Shown here: one piece after another, positions 1 to 8,697 of the stretch
Layout of the letters: each line of letters opens with the position of its first letter
How positions within the stretch are numbered: position 1 is the first letter of the stretch
From: Deltaproteobacteria bacterium HGW-Deltaproteobacteria-2
Lineage (GTDB): Bacteria; Desulfobacterota; Syntrophia; Syntrophales; Smithellaceae
Reading direction: 5' to 3'
Assembly: GCA_002840505.1 (NCBI GenBank)
Contig: PHBC01000010.1
Span: 1-64,000, forward strand
Length of the DNA stretch: 64,000 nt
Notes under the pieces: model-generated
Told to the model about the DNA's origin: nothing
Seen by the model: only the letters and a program-made list of their open reading frames with translations
The model's database searches: none
Position numbers and translations under genes: made by a program

Positions 1-273
1 ATATTCTGCCCTGATAAGCCAGTGCTAAGTCTTTACTTAGCTCATGTTAGCGGCTTGTGAAGGAACAAAGGAATTCCAATTGTTCCTGAATTTTGAGTCT
101 CATTACGTCCAACAAATTTCAGTGCGCTACTCTTCTGAAACTTGGCACTCACTAATTCGTCTAACGCTACCGATAGTCGTCGAGTCTGATTACTATTCCC
201 TAAATCCGAAAAACATTGTAAGATAGATTTATTAAATAATACTGGGTACCGGCCTACACCGGTATGACGATGA
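1..273. repeat. repeat-filled intergenic region
   Basis: No gene is supported here. Positions about 60-195 hold a copy of the modular intergenic repeat family seen again near 9.4, 15.6, 40.8, 42.3, 47.0, 49.7 and 62.9 kb: the block reading ACAAATTTCAGTGCGCT recurs at about 40817-40833. Positions about 238-268 are the right half of a REP-like palindrome (core ACCGGCCTACACCGGT) that recurs near 18.08 and 37.93 kb. The REP ends only a few bases before the first gene's start codon. Confidence 0.6.
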
Positions 274-1311
274 ATGAGTGAAAAACTCCACATAAGATCC
301 AAAGGCTCTTTGAGTGTTTGGCGTCCGATCAATAACATAGCTGTGTTTGTGCACGCGGCTTGTGAATATGGGATTAATCCCAAAGATATTCTTGCCGGAA
401 GCGGCATAAAAATGAGCGATCTGGATGATCCCCATCGCATTATCACGACGGCACAGGAAATTATGATTGGCCGCAAGCTGGCGCAACTTGCTCCCGCTCA
501 TATAAGCGGTCTGGATTTAGGGCCTCATCACCATTTGATTTCCAAAGGTAAGCTGGGTATGGCGGCGATGTGCTGTGAAACGGCGCTTGATGCCCTTAAA
601 ATGATGATCACATACATTGACCTGACATCTTCATATTTTCAGTACGATTTAACGGTTGATGGTAAAAAGGGTTGCGTCCGCATGAAAGAGTTGGCGAGTC
701 TGAACGATTTTCGCCTTTATATTTTTGAGACCGAAATTGTTTCACTTTATACCATGTGTTCCATGATTACTGATGATGTGCATATTTTTAACGAAATACG
801 TGTGGCATTTCCCGCGCCGGATTATGCTGCCAGGTATAAAGAAATATTTCATTGCCCTGTAGTTTTTAACGCTCCCGAACATTTGATGATGTTCGATGCC
901 ACGCTTCTTAAAAAACCACTCAGACATGCCAATTCCCTGACTAAAAAAGTTCTGGAACAGGAATGTCGCCAATTGTGTGAACGTCTCAACGAGAACGCGA
1001 CAGTCAAAGATAAAATCCGGCATGAGCTTTTATTTGTGGAAGGCAATTTCCCGACTCTCGATCAACTGGCTCATCGCATCAACATGCCGGAACGTACTAT
1101 CCGTCGCAAACTAACGGCGGAGGGAACTTCGTACAAGGATATCCTCTCGGAAATCCGCAAACAAAAGGCGCTGGAGCTGATTGCAGCGAGCGATTGTTCC
1201 ATGGAAAAAATCGCATCCATGCTTGGCTATAGCGATGTGGCCAGTTTTTATCACGCCTTCAAAACATGGACAGGCAAAACGCCTGCGAATTACCGCAAAA
1301 AAGCATCTTGA
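274..1311 (+). CDS. AraC family transcriptional regulator
   Basis: This is a 345-residue DNA-binding regulator of the AraC family. The C-terminal 93 residues (about 253-345) form the double helix-turn-helix: first HTH around TLDQLAHRINMPERTIRRKL (261-280), second around SMEKIASMLGYSDVASFYHA, ending in the family signature GKTPANYR. The N-terminal ~240 residues resemble the arabinose-binding-type sensor domain of OruR/ArgR-like AraC regulators, which often sense fatty-acid- or amino-acid-derived effectors. It lies just upstream of the acyl-CoA cluster in the same direction, so a role as activator of that cluster is plausible but inferred. The start is uncertain: no clear ribosome-binding site precedes ATG 274, which sits at the edge of a REP-like repeat. 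Confidence 0.85.
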   Translation: MSEKLHIRSKGSLSVWRPINNIAVFVHAACEYGINPKDILAGSGIKMSDLDDPHRIITTAQEIMIGRKLAQLAPAHISGLDLGPHHHLISKGKLGMAAMCCETALDALKMMITYIDLTSSYFQYDLTVDGKKGCVRMKELASLNDFRLYIFETEIVSLYTMCSMITDDVHIFNEIRVAFPAPDYAARYKEIFHCPVVFNAPEHLMMFDATLLKKPLRHANSLTKKVLEQECRQLCERLNENATVKDKIRHELLFVEGNFPTLDQLAHRINMPERTIRRKLTAEGTSYKDILSEIRKQKALELIAASDCSMEKIASMLGYSDVASFYHAFKTWTGKTPANYRKKAS

Positions 1312-1628
1312 TACAGCCGTTTTGATTTTTTTACTTTTCACCATTTAGTGAGCCAAGCTGAAATCGAGTGAAACGATGATTGAAGCGTGAGGCGAACTAT
1401 CCCCGAAGTGAAACGGAGAGGGGCACCCTTTACCTTTTGCTTTTCATTATTCATATATGTCATTGTTAAATAAGAATAATCAATAATCGGTGGCCGTTTT
1501 TATCAATATAAATGTCCGTTCATCTCATTGACACTTTTGCCTCTCTAATGTACCTTGCATCATCAAAATTATTCCCCACGATTTTCTTTAGTTGTAGTGT
1601 TGCTTCGGGAAAACCAGGAGGATGCCGC
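1312..1628. repeat. intergenic region with modular repeat
   Basis: Positions about 1347-1425 carry a divergent member of the modular repeat family (blocks resembling GCGAACTATCCCCGAAG and GAAACGGAGAGGGG). The rest is AT-rich. An in-frame upstream extension of the next gene to 1512 is open but has no ribosome-binding site. The AGGAGG-like site at 1617-1622 selects the start at 1629. Confidence 0.5.
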
Positions 1629-2396
1629 ATGCTGACTGTTGGAATAGATATCGGTTCCATAACCACGAAGATAGCCATGATGGATAGCGGCAAGCTTTTG
1701 CACACGGACGTGGCTTTAAGCGGCTACGACATGGACAAGGCCTGGCGCGACATTTACGCCAAGATGCTCCAAAGTACCGGTAAAAAGGAAAAAGACATAG
1801 GCTGTATTATTTCCACCGGATATGGCAGGAATATTGTTGATGCCGCTCAGAAGAAAATTACCGAAATCACCTGCCACGCGGCTGGAGCAAAGTATTTTTA
1901 TCCCAAAGTTAAATCCGTCATTGACATCGGCGGGCAGGACAGCAAGTTCATTAAGATGGACGATAATGGCAGTGTTGCCGATTTTGTGATGAACGACAAG
2001 TGTGCCGCCGGGACAGGACGATTCCTCGAGGTGATGGCGCGCGCTCTGCATGTGGAAATCAAAGATTTTGCCGACATGTCGAAGAAGGCGAAAAATTCGG
2101 TTACCATCAGCAGCATGTGCACGGTATTTGCGGAATCGGAAGTCATCTCGCTGATTGCCAAGGGCGAAAGCAGAGAGAACATCATTTCGGGCATTCATGA
2201 CTCCATAGCCTCCAGGATGATGTCCATGATGAACCGCTCTGGAGTAGTCAATCCGATTGTTATGACCGGCGGGGTGTCGAAGAATATCGGCATGAGACAG
2301 GCTCTGGAGAAAAAAATCGGAATGAATATCGATGTTCCGGAACATGCGCAGATTTGCGGAGCTATCGGTGCGGCGATACTGGGCGATAAAAAATAG
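1629..2396 (+). CDS. 2-hydroxyacyl-CoA dehydratase activator (ASKHA ATPase, BadF/BcrA family)
   Basis: This is a 255-residue ATP-dependent activase that delivers low-potential electrons to a 2-hydroxyacyl-CoA dehydratase or benzoyl-CoA reductase. ASKHA nucleotide-binding motifs are GIDIGSITTK (residues 5-14) and DIGGQDSK (99-106). The two cysteines that in HgdC bridge a [4Fe-4S] cluster between subunits of the homodimer are C125 (NDKCAAGTG) and C164 (SMCTVFAES). Length matches HgdC (about 260). The start at 1629 is set by CAGGAGGATGCC. It precedes the two dehydratase subunits by ~140 bp, with a terminator-like hairpin between, so the activator may be made separately or in different amounts. 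Only one activase is present, as in dehydratases and unlike class I benzoyl-CoA reductase, which has two ATPase subunits. Confidence 0.92.
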   Translation: MLTVGIDIGSITTKIAMMDSGKLLHTDVALSGYDMDKAWRDIYAKMLQSTGKKEKDIGCIISTGYGRNIVDAAQKKITEITCHAAGAKYFYPKVKSVIDIGGQDSKFIKMDDNGSVADFVMNDKCAAGTGRFLEVMARALHVEIKDFADMSKKAKNSVTISSMCTVFAESEVISLIAKGESRENIISGIHDSIASRMMSMMNRSGVVNPIVMTGGVSKNIGMRQALEKKIGMNIDVPEHAQICGAIGAAILGDKK

Positions 2397-2419
2397 ATGG
2401 CCAATTACGTAGAACAAGA

Positions 2420-2473
2420 AACTGTCATTCCCTGTCCTCCGCCAGCAGGGGACATTATGACACAGTTTTTTTT
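2420..2473 (+). terminator. terminator hairpin after the activase gene
   Basis: AACTGT (2420-2425) pairs with ACAGTT (2462-2467). An inner stem of CCTGTCC and GGGGACA lies between them. The downstream arm runs directly into a run of T to 2473. This is a good rho-independent terminator by eye, or a partial attenuator inside the cluster. Confidence 0.65.
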
Positions 2474-2535
2474 GCAGGAACGACAAACTTTTTTAGTATT
2501 ATTATTGATTTCTAGAGAATCAATTTTGGGGGTAA

Positions 2536-3576
2536 ATGATGAAGAAGTTCGCGTATTACGATACCGGACATGAATTCCCGGAAGAAATCGTCATGGCTGC
2601 CGGGTTCACACCGTATAAGATTCTGGGCGATGTGAGCGTGCCCACCGACCCGGCCGACCGTTATATTCATAATTACATCTGCCCGTTTTCGCGCTCCTGC
2701 CTTACCTACGGCATGGAGCACTCGCAGGAGTGGGTGGGTATTGCTTTCTGTCACGGATGCGACACCACCAATAATCAGTATGATATCTGGAAGTACCATG
2801 TAAAAACTGATTTTCTCTACTGGATCAATACACCGGCAAAAAATGACAAAACGTCCAGAGTCTATCATGAGCATGAATTACGGCGTTTCATCGACAACCT
2901 CGAAAAAAAATTCTCACTTAAAATCACCGACGATAATCTGAAAGAAGCCATAAAAAAATCGAACAAAGTAAAAAGCCTGATGCGGCAACTGGCATCTCTG
3001 CGGTGCGTGAAGGACATACCGAACGCGGATTACCATGCAATCACCCGCAAATGCGTGCAGATTGATAAGGACGAACTGATAAAAGATTTGGAGGCAACAC
3101 TTAAGGCGTGGAAGGAACTGCCCGCTTTTCCAGCCGATAAAGTACCGGTGCTACTGACCGGCTCAGACATCACTTATCCCGAAATTATGCAGGTATTCGA
3201 GGCGGCCGGATTGAGAGCTGTGCGCGACGACATGTCGTTGGGCGAGAGATATTTCACCGAAACGATTTCGGAATCCGGTGATCCAGTCAAGGCTCTGACT
3301 GAATATAATTCACGCATACCTCAGCCTCCCACAAAGATTCCCTTTGAAGCAAGGCTGAACCACCTGCGTAAGTGCCTTGCGGAAACAAAGGTCCAGGGGA
3401 TCGTCTATCAGATACTGAAATTCTGCGAACCGCACGGTCTTGATCTGCCGTATATTTCCGGCGAGCTCAAAAAGGATGGCCACAGACTGATCGTCATCGA
3501 AAGGGACTATACTCCCAACATCGATCAGCAGCTCGTGAGCCGTCTGGAGAGCTTCAGAGAAATAGTAACCCAATGA
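2536..3576 (+). CDS. 2-hydroxyacyl-CoA dehydratase family subunit (smaller)
   Basis: This 346-residue protein belongs to the HgdA/HgdB-BcrB/BcrC family, whose heterodimer carries the [4Fe-4S] clusters of radical (R)-2-hydroxyacyl-CoA dehydratases and benzoyl-CoA reductases. Candidate cluster cysteines are C49 and C55 (ICPFSRSC), C72 and C75 (FCHGCDTTNN) and C297 (KFCEPHG), at the spacing typical of the family. A GGGGGT site lies just before ATG 2536 (a second ATG follows immediately). The larger subunit follows 16 bp downstream, so the two are cotranscribed. Sequence alone does not reveal the substrate. Dehydration of a 2-hydroxyacyl-CoA or reductive dearomatisation are both possible. Confidence 0.85.
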   Translation: MMKKFAYYDTGHEFPEEIVMAAGFTPYKILGDVSVPTDPADRYIHNYICPFSRSCLTYGMEHSQEWVGIAFCHGCDTTNNQYDIWKYHVKTDFLYWINTPAKNDKTSRVYHEHELRRFIDNLEKKFSLKITDDNLKEAIKKSNKVKSLMRQLASLRCVKDIPNADYHAITRKCVQIDKDELIKDLEATLKAWKELPAFPADKVPVLLTGSDITYPEIMQVFEAAGLRAVRDDMSLGERYFTETISESGDPVKALTEYNSRIPQPPTKIPFEARLNHLRKCLAETKVQGIVYQILKFCEPHGLDLPYISGELKKDGHRLIVIERDYTPNIDQQLVSRLESFREIVTQ

Positions 3577-3592
3577 GATCGGGAGGACTGTT

Positions 3593-4906
3593 ATGATAAG
3601 ATTGGCCCGTTTCATCGCTCAAAACCCGAAACTATTCGCGCAGGGCATCAAGGGATATCTCAATCAGCCCCTGACACCACGCATGTTTCAGATCATGATG
3701 CAGTATATCAATCATACAAAGATGTGGAAACTCAGACCATGGAAGTTTACGAGGTTCGGTGTATCCAGCGCAGGTTTTCCCAGCGAAATTCCGGCAGCCA
3801 TGGGATATTTCCCCGGTTACCCGGAAGCTTACGCAGCGCTCACCGGCGCGGCCGGATGCACTGTACGACCCATTGAATATGCCGAGAGCCTGGGCTACAA
3901 CCGCGATCTGTGCAGTTATATGAAGACCAGCATCGGCGCCTCGCGCATGGATTGGCCCGAAGACTTCGGCGGACACAGACCGGCGGATGCCTATTTCTCG
4001 GCCAACATGGTTTGCGACACTCACCTGAAATGGTTTGAAAGTGAGGCCCGGATTCACGGGAAGCCTCATTTTGCGCTGGATGTTCCGAATCTTGTGGCTG
4101 GCGAGAGCGAAGCGCGAATCGAGGAGTACATCGATTACATCGAACAACAATTATGGGATTTGATTAAATTCCTCGAAGAACAAACCGGCAAGAAATTCAA
4201 TGAGAAGAAGTTCTTTGAATACGTAAACAACTCGCACGAGATATGCAGGATATTCAAGGAACTTTATGAATACAGAAAAAGATTCCCTGCCAACCATTAT
4301 TTCGAATGGGTGCGCTGTTTTATGCTGCCGATGGTTACTCAATGGAATCAGAAGGACGCCATAAGGTATTACTCAAAACAGTTGCGCGTGGCGCAGAAAC
4401 GCTATGGCGAAAAGAAGGTGATTGAATCCGGCAGGGAAAAGTACCGTGTTCTTTGGGAAGGTATTACCCTCTGGTACAATGTTGATCTGTATAAGAAGGT
4501 GCTGGCGGATAAAGGCGCCCGTGTTGTTATGGATCCTTATACATATTCATTCGCCGGACGCAGCAAGCCGAAGCACACGTTGAAGGAAACCTTACGGGCT
4601 ATGGCCAGGGACCATATCATTATTCCCTTCACCTTGAATCTCGATAGAAGGATCGAATATTTTAGCAACCTCATCATGGAATATGACCTCGATGGAATAA
4701 TCATGCATGCCAATCAGAGCTGCCGGCCGAGCAGTACGGGCCTGTATGATTTGCAGGACGCGCTCCAGAAACGCTGGGGCATTCCCGTGCTGATGATGAA
4801 TACCGATCACTGTGACCCGCGCGCCTACTCCGAAGGGCCGATGAATACGCGCATCGACGGATTTGTGGAGTTGATGGAGGAGTATAAGAAGAAGAAAAAA
4901 GGGTAA
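3593..4906 (+). CDS. 2-hydroxyacyl-CoA dehydratase family subunit (larger)
   Basis: This 437-residue protein is the second subunit of the dehydratase/BCR-type heterodimer. The three family-diagnostic cysteines are visible: C107 (DLCSYMKTS), C141 (MVCDTHLKW) and C377 (HANQSCRPS). The last motif corresponds to the HxxxxCR segment common to the family's cluster-binding subunits. The C-terminus is lysine-rich (KKKKKG). It starts 16 bp after the smaller subunit and the next gene starts 4 bp after its stop, so the reductase downstream is almost certainly in the same transcript. Family membership is clear, but the substrate is not known. Confidence 0.87.
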   Translation: MIRLARFIAQNPKLFAQGIKGYLNQPLTPRMFQIMMQYINHTKMWKLRPWKFTRFGVSSAGFPSEIPAAMGYFPGYPEAYAALTGAAGCTVRPIEYAESLGYNRDLCSYMKTSIGASRMDWPEDFGGHRPADAYFSANMVCDTHLKWFESEARIHGKPHFALDVPNLVAGESEARIEEYIDYIEQQLWDLIKFLEEQTGKKFNEKKFFEYVNNSHEICRIFKELYEYRKRFPANHYFEWVRCFMLPMVTQWNQKDAIRYYSKQLRVAQKRYGEKKVIESGREKYRVLWEGITLWYNVDLYKKVLADKGARVVMDPYTYSFAGRSKPKHTLKETLRAMARDHIIIPFTLNLDRRIEYFSNLIMEYDLDGIIMHANQSCRPSSTGLYDLQDALQKRWGIPVLMMNTDHCDPRAYSEGPMNTRIDGFVELMEEYKKKKKG

Positions 4907-4910
4907 ATAA

Positions 4911-6101
4911 ATGACAGAAGTCTTTACAAAAAGCACAATCGCCGGCATCGAATTTAATAATAAAATATTCCGTTCTGCAACATTTGAAGGTCTTTCCGAT
5001 CAGGAAGGAAGGCCCACTAAGAAGCTGTCAGATCTGTATTTAAAACTGGCCAAAGGTGAGGTCGGCGCGATAATAACGGGGCTAATCGGTGTTCAGAAAA
5101 AGGGAAGAACCACTTCCCGAATGTGTATGCTCGACAGGGATGATTTAATTGATGATTATAAACAAATAAATGATAAGCTAAAAGAATATGGCGTACCGGT
5201 TATCGCCCAGCTTGCGCACGGAGGCGGACAATGCGATAAAATTGCGTCCGGCGGCTTTAACCTTGCGCCATCGATAAAATTTTATTCTCTGACAAATAAA
5301 TTTTCACAGGTTCTTTCAGAAGAAAATATTATTGACGTAATCGATTGCTTCATAAGCGCTATTGAAAGAGCGAAAAAGGCAGGATTCTCGGGAGTGCAAC
5401 TCCATGCGGCTCACGGATACCTTCTTTCTGAATTTTTATCAGGCGGGCTGAACAGGAGAAAAGACAAATGGGGAGGCTCAACGGAAAACAGCTTCAGGAT
5501 AATCGCCGAGATAATGAAAGGCGCAAGGCAGCGTGTCGGCAACTATCCGATACTGGCCAAGTTCAGTGCCTATGATTATTTAAAAAATGGCATCAGCATG
5601 GATGAAGCATTGCGCATCGCGGTTATGTTTCAAAAAGCCGGAATTGACGCACTGGAAGTATCGAGCGGAGCAAACGACGGACTGAACACTATCAGGGCAG
5701 AAAAATTACCGTCTGACTCGATAATAGCCAATATGCTTCCAATAAAAATAAACTCTGAAATAATGAAAAGAGTGCTGAGAAGAATAATGCCTCTTTTTGT
5801 AAAAAGATATGACCCGATTTATAATTACAACGTTGCTGCGGCTGAAAAAATCAAAAAGAAAGTAGACATTCCGGTTATTGCTGTCGGAGGGATAAGAAAC
5901 ATCAACGACATCAATTCCATCATCAACAAAAATAAAGCTGACTACGTTGCCATGTGCAGGCCTTTTATCATTGAACCTAATCTGGTGAAAAAATTCAAAG
6001 AAGGAAAACAGGACAATTCAAAATGCATCGACTGCTGCTACTGTATGTTCGGGGTGGTGAATAATCCTCTCCGATGTTATTATGGTAAACTGCCGGCGTA
6101 A
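4911..6101 (+). CDS. old-yellow-enzyme family NADH:flavin oxidoreductase with C-terminal Fe-S cysteines
   Basis: This 396-residue FMN TIM-barrel oxidoreductase resembles the N-terminal half of 2,4-dienoyl-CoA reductase and 2-enoate reductase. Barrel motifs include AQLAHGGGQ, the active-site HAAHGYLLSEFLS and the phosphate-binding region AVGGIRNIND. The last ~25 residues carry CIDCCYC then a further Cys ten residues on (C-x2-C-x2-C-x10-C), matching the [4Fe-4S] site of dienoyl-CoA reductases. The FAD/NAD domains that normally follow are absent, so electrons must come from a partner. It starts 4 bp after the dehydratase subunit stop. Reduction of an enoyl- or dienoyl-CoA made by the dehydratase is a reasonable inference. 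Confidence 0.85.
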   Translation: MTEVFTKSTIAGIEFNNKIFRSATFEGLSDQEGRPTKKLSDLYLKLAKGEVGAIITGLIGVQKKGRTTSRMCMLDRDDLIDDYKQINDKLKEYGVPVIAQLAHGGGQCDKIASGGFNLAPSIKFYSLTNKFSQVLSEENIIDVIDCFISAIERAKKAGFSGVQLHAAHGYLLSEFLSGGLNRRKDKWGGSTENSFRIIAEIMKGARQRVGNYPILAKFSAYDYLKNGISMDEALRIAVMFQKAGIDALEVSSGANDGLNTIRAEKLPSDSIIANMLPIKINSEIMKRVLRRIMPLFVKRYDPIYNYNVAAAEKIKKKVDIPVIAVGGIRNINDINSIINKNKADYVAMCRPFIIEPNLVKKFKEGKQDNSKCIDCCYCMFGVVNNPLRCYYGKLPA

Positions 6102-6175
6102 GAAGTCCGGAGTCAGAGGTTGATTATCACACATTAAATCAAAGCATTCTATAACTTTGTATGGGGAGGGGAAGA

Positions 6176-7207
6176 ATGGAATATAAATACTTGAAAACAC
6201 GGCGTGAAAAATCAACTCTTTGGGTTGAAATAAAAAATCCGCCGGTAAATTTTTTGACCGTGGCCATGCTTGAAGAACTGTTTGATCTGGTCAAGCAGGT
6301 ATCCCGGGATGATTCCGTCAGAGTTTTCATTCTGACCGGCGGCTTGGAAGATATTTACATCATGCACTTCTCGATTCCCGAATTACTCACTTTATCAACA
6401 GATAATAAAAAATTACTTCTCAATCTTTTCGTAAAATCAAAAATAACAGGCGCCATTTTTAAATATGTAACTACATCCACCAACTGGCTGATGGATTGTT
6501 TCGGATGGTACGAAACGTTGATGCTGAAATTAGCCAAATTCATGAGCGGTTATTCTTCAAGTCTTTATCTGTGGTTTATCATGCAGAGAGTTTACTTTGC
6601 GATTGAGCGGCTCAACAAAATTACAATTGCGGCTATCAACGGTAATTGCAACGGTGGTGGCACCGAACTTTCTGCATGTTTCGATTTCCGCTTGATGGTG
6701 GGTGACCAGGGATTCACACTCGGACAACCGGAGGTGCTGATAAACATAGTGCCCGGCGGCGGCTCTTCGCAGAGACTTCCGCGGCTGATCGGCAGAGCCA
6801 AGGCGCTCGAGTTCATGCTGCGTGGCAATCAGATGAATGCCGGGGAAGCCCAGCGCATCGGTTTAATCACGGGATTTTTCGATAAGGCAGAGTTTAAAAA
6901 ACGCGTGCAGGAATTTGCCGACCTGATGAGCAAGCGCCCCATGACGGCCGTGGACGCGATTAAAAAATGTGTCCATGACGGTATGGAAACAACCTTAAGG
7001 CACGGATTGAGCATTGAGATGGAACAAAGCCTCCGCTGCCTGGATAATAAGGAAACAATCGAAGCCATGCAGGCCTATATCAACTATCTGGATAGAAATG
7101 TTATTCCCGCTGTCGGTAAAAATACCACAACCGGGGATATCAATAGAATTGTGCAGGAAACGGTGAAGCATTTGGAAGAGGGAAAACTCTACACCTTCAA
7201 ACATTGA
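6176..7207 (+). CDS. enoyl-CoA hydratase/isomerase family protein with internal insertion
   Basis: This is a crotonase-fold protein of 343 residues, about 80 longer than usual. The N-terminal strands read normally up to VRVFILTGG. A segment rich in aromatic and hydrophobic residues then replaces the usual loop, and the fold resumes at KITIAAINGNCNGGGTELS, which holds the oxyanion-hole segment. PEVLINIVPGGGSSQRLPRLIG contains the usual catalytic-glutamate region. The start at 6176 follows GGGGAGGGG at a good distance; an ATG at 6161 inside that site is less likely. It could hydrate or isomerise an unsaturated acyl-CoA in the cluster. The insertion may enlarge the substrate pocket or bind a membrane or partner, which is conjecture. 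Confidence 0.85.
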   Translation: MEYKYLKTRREKSTLWVEIKNPPVNFLTVAMLEELFDLVKQVSRDDSVRVFILTGGLEDIYIMHFSIPELLTLSTDNKKLLLNLFVKSKITGAIFKYVTTSTNWLMDCFGWYETLMLKLAKFMSGYSSSLYLWFIMQRVYFAIERLNKITIAAINGNCNGGGTELSACFDFRLMVGDQGFTLGQPEVLINIVPGGGSSQRLPRLIGRAKALEFMLRGNQMNAGEAQRIGLITGFFDKAEFKKRVQEFADLMSKRPMTAVDAIKKCVHDGMETTLRHGLSIEMEQSLRCLDNKETIEAMQAYINYLDRNVIPAVGKNTTTGDINRIVQETVKHLEEGKLYTFKH

Positions 7208-7246
7208 GGTGGAGATTTTATAAAAATTTAAATTCAGGGGCACATA

Positions 7247-8089
7247 ATGAAAAATTTAAAAAACAAAGTTGCAGCAATAACAGGAGCGGGCTCCGGCATT
7301 GGCAGAATGTTGGCTCTGGGACTGGCTGACGAGTCCTGCCATTTGGCTATATCAGATGTCAATGCGGCTGGTCTTAAAGAAACGGAAAAATTAATTGGCA
7401 AAGGTGTTAAGATTTCAACTCATATTGTGGATGTGTCCAGGCAGGATCAGGTAATCAGATTCGCGAAAGAGGCCGAAGAGCGTCACGGCGGAATCGATAT
7501 CATAATTAACAATGCCGGAGTAGCTCTCGGCGATTTTCTGGAGACTGTGCCGATTGAGGACTTTGAATGGCTCATGGGCATAAATTTCTGGGGGGTCGTA
7601 TACGGCACAATGGCGTTTCTTCCGTATCTGCGCAAAAGGCCCGAAGGCCACATAGTTAATATATCGAGCATCAACGGAATAGTGTCGAATCCGAATAACG
7701 GACCCTATTCAGCATCAAAATACGCGGTCAGGGGATACACTGAAACTCTGATTCAGGAGATGAAGGGAACCAACATAGGCGTCAGTTGTGTTCATCCGGG
7801 AGGGATTAAAACGAATATCGCTAAAAATACCAAGGTCAATAAAACATATTACTCGATTTCCAGTAAACAGGCAGCCGAGCTGTATGACAAAGAGGTGTTT
7901 CGCACCACCGCGGAACAAGCCGCGAGAGTTATCATCAACGGAATCAAACGAAATCAGCAAAGGGTAATGATTGGATACGATGCGAAGATTCTGGATCTGT
8001 TTATGAGGTTCTTTCCTCAAACATCGGTTAACATTACTGCGATTGTAGCCAAACGTATGGCAAAGAAATATGCCGGGATGAAAGCATGA
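7247..8089 (+). CDS. short-chain dehydrogenase/reductase (SDR)
   Basis: This 280-residue classical SDR interconverts an alcohol and a ketone with NAD(P). The Rossmann glycine motif is TGAGSGIG (12-19), the structural NNAG is at 88-91, the catalytic serine is S140 or S141 and the YxxxK pair is Y154/K158. D37 after the second strand suggests NAD preference. The C-terminal ~40 residues after the core are hydrophobic and longer than minimal SDRs. It overlaps the next gene by 4 bases (ATGA). In this setting it may oxidise the hydroxyacyl-CoA formed by the hydratase. Confidence 0.9.
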   Translation: MKNLKNKVAAITGAGSGIGRMLALGLADESCHLAISDVNAAGLKETEKLIGKGVKISTHIVDVSRQDQVIRFAKEAEERHGGIDIIINNAGVALGDFLETVPIEDFEWLMGINFWGVVYGTMAFLPYLRKRPEGHIVNISSINGIVSNPNNGPYSASKYAVRGYTETLIQEMKGTNIGVSCVHPGGIKTNIAKNTKVNKTYYSISSKQAAELYDKEVFRTTAEQAARVIINGIKRNQQRVMIGYDAKILDLFMRFFPQTSVNITAIVAKRMAKKYAGMKA

Positions 8090-8697
8090 TATATTTAGAC
8101 GATCTACTAAAGGCTGGCGATTTTGCCCAGGCCGTTAACGCGATCGCGAAAGATTTCCGCGATAAATATAAAATTCCTGATATTTTTCAACTTGGCATTG
8201 TCGTGCCGGATGTCGAGGATGCCGCAGCCGAACTTGAAGGCAAGGGGTTCGGTCCTTTTTTCATTGCCTCGGACACGCTTGATTTATGGCGCGAACACGG
8301 GAAATCAGAAAAATTTCAGGGCAAGGTAGGTATAGCCTATTATAAAGGATTCGAACTCGAACTGCTGGAGTCGGGCATCGGCTCCGATTTCTATAAATCA
8401 TGTGTGGATAATCGAGGAAGAATGGTAATACAGCATCTGGGCTTTCATTCATCTGATGTTGACAAGCAGGCTCGAAGTCTTGAAGAAATCGGTTGCCCGA
8501 CGTGGGTGAGAGGAAGAATAAAATCGTTTTCGCTGGTTACGGATTTTGCGTATATGGACACGCGAGCAGAAGCAGGTATAATCTTTGAATTTATCGATAT
8601 GAAATTGATGGGGTTTCCCATAAAGTTGTCGGCTGGTATTGTTCATCCTCTAGGGCGATTGGAAAAGATCATTGGCAAAAGGAGTTTATCATTCTGA
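8086..8697 (+). CDS. VOC (glyoxalase-fold) family protein
   Basis: This 203-residue protein has the vicinal-oxygen-chelate fold: FQLGIVVPDVEDAAAELE begins the first beta-alpha-beta repeat and VIQHLGFHSSDVDKQARSLE the second. Candidate metal ligands are H149-type and Glu residues of KGFELELLE and IIFEFIDM, which fit a methylmalonyl-CoA-epimerase-like or glyoxalase-like site. The start codon overlaps the SDR stop, showing translational coupling. The enzyme may epimerise or isomerise an acyl-CoA intermediate, but the reaction cannot be read from sequence. Confidence 0.75.
   Translation: MIYLDDLLKAGDFAQAVNAIAKDFRDKYKIPDIFQLGIVVPDVEDAAAELEGKGFGPFFIASDTLDLWREHGKSEKFQGKVGIAYYKGFELELLESGIGSDFYKSCVDNRGRMVIQHLGFHSSDVDKQARSLEEIGCPTWVRGRIKSFSLVTDFAYMDTRAEAGIIFEFIDMKLMGFPIKLSAGIVHPLGRLEKIIGKRSLSF

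Noticed and set aside
44-226. 60-codon plus-strand frame at the window start
   Set aside because: Consists of modular repeat blocks found elsewhere.
1512-1628. Upstream extension of the activase to 1512
   Set aside because: No ribosome-binding site, and the ASKHA fold begins directly at residue 4 from the start at 1629.
1716-2486. 256-codon open frame on the minus strand opposite the activase gene
   Set aside because: It lies antisense to a gene with clear ASKHA and Cys motifs, its translation is low in recognisable features, and it is explained by codon bias of the real gene.
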